Shown here one piece after another: positions 5,425-6,536 of a stretch of 6,536 nucleotides of DNA. The stretch spans positions 1 through 6,536 of the forward strand of contig CAMTOW010000121.1 of NCBI GenBank assembly GCA_947074245.1, read 5' to 3'. The position numbers and the translations under genes are program-made. This DNA comes from an uncultured Bacteroidales bacterium. GTDB taxonomy: Bacteria > Bacteroidota > Bacteroidia > Bacteroidales > JAUNSR01. The notes beneath the pieces are model-generated. The model did not search any database and was not told the DNA's origin. It saw nothing but the letters and a program-made list of their open reading frames with translations. Position 1 is the first letter of the stretch, and every line of letters begins with the position of its first letter.

Positions 5425-6536
5425 ATGAAACGAATATATAATTGCCTGTTGTGTGTATCTGTATTGGCCATGAGTTCTTGCTCGTCGAGCTGGTTGGATT
5501 TGGATCCTTCTACATCGGTGACGAGTCCGGATGCGATCCTGACAACAGAAGATGCGGAAATCGCATTGAACGGTATTTATCGAATCGCAGCTTCTCATAG
5601 CTATTATGGGGATAATTATCTTTATTATGCCGATTGCCGTGGCGAAGACGTACAGGCATATATGAGTAAAGGTGCCGGCCGACGCGTATCGCCATATTAT
5701 GAATTTAACGTTACGGCGGATGACGCGTTCAATATTACACGAGTATGGAATCAGCCTTATATCGTGATTCATCAAGCGAATAAATTGATCGAAAGCATCG
5801 AAAATGAAGATATTGCCGATGATGGAAAGAATACCGCGACTCTGGCGCGAATCAAATCGGAAGCTTTATCGATGCGTGCTTTGGCTCATTTCGATCTGAT
5901 CCGTTTGTTTGCTATGCCATATACGTATGACAACGGAGCTTCACTGGGCGTTCCGATCGAGATTCGCACGACCTTACCCACTCATCAGCCTGCCCGCAAT
6001 ACGGTTGCTGAATGTTATGATCAGATCATTACCGATATGAACGATGCTTTGCCGGGAATATCGAAAGATAAACGAAACGGTTTTCAGAATTATTGGAGCG
6101 TATGCGGATTATTATCTCGCATTTACCTCTATAAAAACGAAAATGAAAAGGCTCTTGAATATGCACAGAAGGTGATCAATGAGAATGGCGGCCTGTACCG
6201 ATTGTATACGACGGATGAATATGCCGGAGTGTGGGGACAGGATTTCCCGGCAGAGTCGCTGTTTGAGTTCTATTATACGCTGACCGAGCCGGCCGGCGGA
6301 ACCGGTGGAGAAGGCGCTCCGATGGTATATGCGGATATTACGCTGGATTGGACAAATCTGGTGTTGACAGCCGACTTTCTGAATCTCTTGGATGAGGATC
6401 CGAATGATATCAGACACGCTATTACGAAGATGCCGGTGAATCCGGAAGCCGACATACTACCTGCCGGTTCGGCCGGAAAACCGAAATATATGGGCAAATA
6501 TCCCGGAAAGACCGGAGACAATCCGCAGGACAACAA
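5425..6536 (+). CDS. SusD/RagB-family substrate-binding lipoprotein, 3' end beyond window
   Basis: An open frame from ATG 5425 runs to the window end (370 full codons, no stop), the N-terminal two thirds or so of a protein that usually has about 480-650 aa. It is the surface lid and ligand-binding partner of the SusC-like transporter just upstream; the gap is 18 AT-rich bases without a Shine-Dalgarno. The signal peptide ends in the lipobox MSSC with the lipidated cysteine at 19, followed by SSSWLDLDPST, the typical SusD start (C..WLD..P). Other family blocks are EDAEIALNGIYR (residues 43-54), the TPR-like helix EALSMRALAHFDLIRLFAMP (146-165), the segment LGVPIEI followed by the ARNTVAECYDQIITDMNDAL helix (about 175-210), and WSVCGLLSRIYLYKNENEKA (226-245), another TPR-type helix pair. 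Residues 278-290 (AGGTGGEGAPMVY) form a glycine-rich loop that may lie near the binding site. The ligand is unknown. The end is cut by the window, not by mutation. Confidence 0.95.
   Translation, partial: MKRIYNCLLCVSVLAMSSCSSSWLDLDPSTSVTSPDAILTTEDAEIALNGIYRIAASHSYYGDNYLYYADCRGEDVQAYMSKGAGRRVSPYYEFNVTADDAFNITRVWNQPYIVIHQANKLIESIENEDIADDGKNTATLARIKSEALSMRALAHFDLIRLFAMPYTYDNGASLGVPIEIRTTLPTHQPARNTVAECYDQIITDMNDALPGISKDKRNGFQNYWSVCGLLSRIYLYKNENEKALEYAQKVINENGGLYRLYTTDEYAGVWGQDFPAESLFEFYYTLTEPAGGTGGEGAPMVYADITLDWTNLVLTADFLNLLDEDPNDIRHAITKMPVNPEADILPAGSAGKPKYMGKYPGKTGDNPQDN

Noticed and set aside
5134..5775. Long - strand open frame (213 codons) across the end of susC and start of susD
   Set aside because: It lies antisense to two strongly supported genes, its translation is rich in Arg, Ile, His and Cys without any recognisable motif, and it spans the boundary between them. 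It is a shadow frame.

Overview
The window reads as the end of a contig from a member of the Bacteroidota, probably a gut- or host-associated Bacteroidales. The main reason is a SusC/SusD-type outer-membrane glycan-uptake pair. AT-rich gene starts without Shine-Dalgarno sequences and a nearby SASA-family carbohydrate esterase agree with this. Genus cannot be decided from the sequence. Every gene I support lies on the + strand. I see no RNA genes, mobile elements, CRISPR arrays or integration sites.

Layout: positions 1-50 are not biological. They are the end of an Illumina TruSeq dual-index P7 adapter, including an 8-base index, so native DNA begins at about 51. From 51 to 1051 is the C-terminal two thirds or so of a sialate O-acetylesterase (SASA) family protein whose N-terminus is lost at the contig end. 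A 68-base gap with nested inverted repeats (1068-1113) leads to a two-gene unit. The first gene is an unrecognised 212-aa lipoprotein (1120-1758). One base after its stop comes an unrecognised 93-aa protein with a cationic amphipathic C-terminal tail (1760-2041). A strong intrinsic terminator (2058-2104) closes this unit.

A 305-base intergenic region (2042-2346) holds that terminator, a few weak hairpins, a plausible but weak promoter and a tiny ORF that overlaps the next start codon. It leads into a complete susC-like TonB-dependent transporter gene (2347-5406, 1019 aa). After 18 bases comes a susD-like surface lipoprotein gene (from 5425), which runs off the end of the window after 370 codons without a stop.

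The SusC/SusD pair should form a lidded outer-membrane importer: SusD binds an oligosaccharide (or peptide) at the surface and SusC imports it with TonB energy. The esterase could deacetylate sialic acids or other acetylated glycans for the same lifestyle. However, a terminator and two unknown genes separate it from the susCD pair, so a shared pathway is only a guess. The best candidate for something undescribed is the lipoprotein/small-protein pair. I see nothing that establishes a new system.
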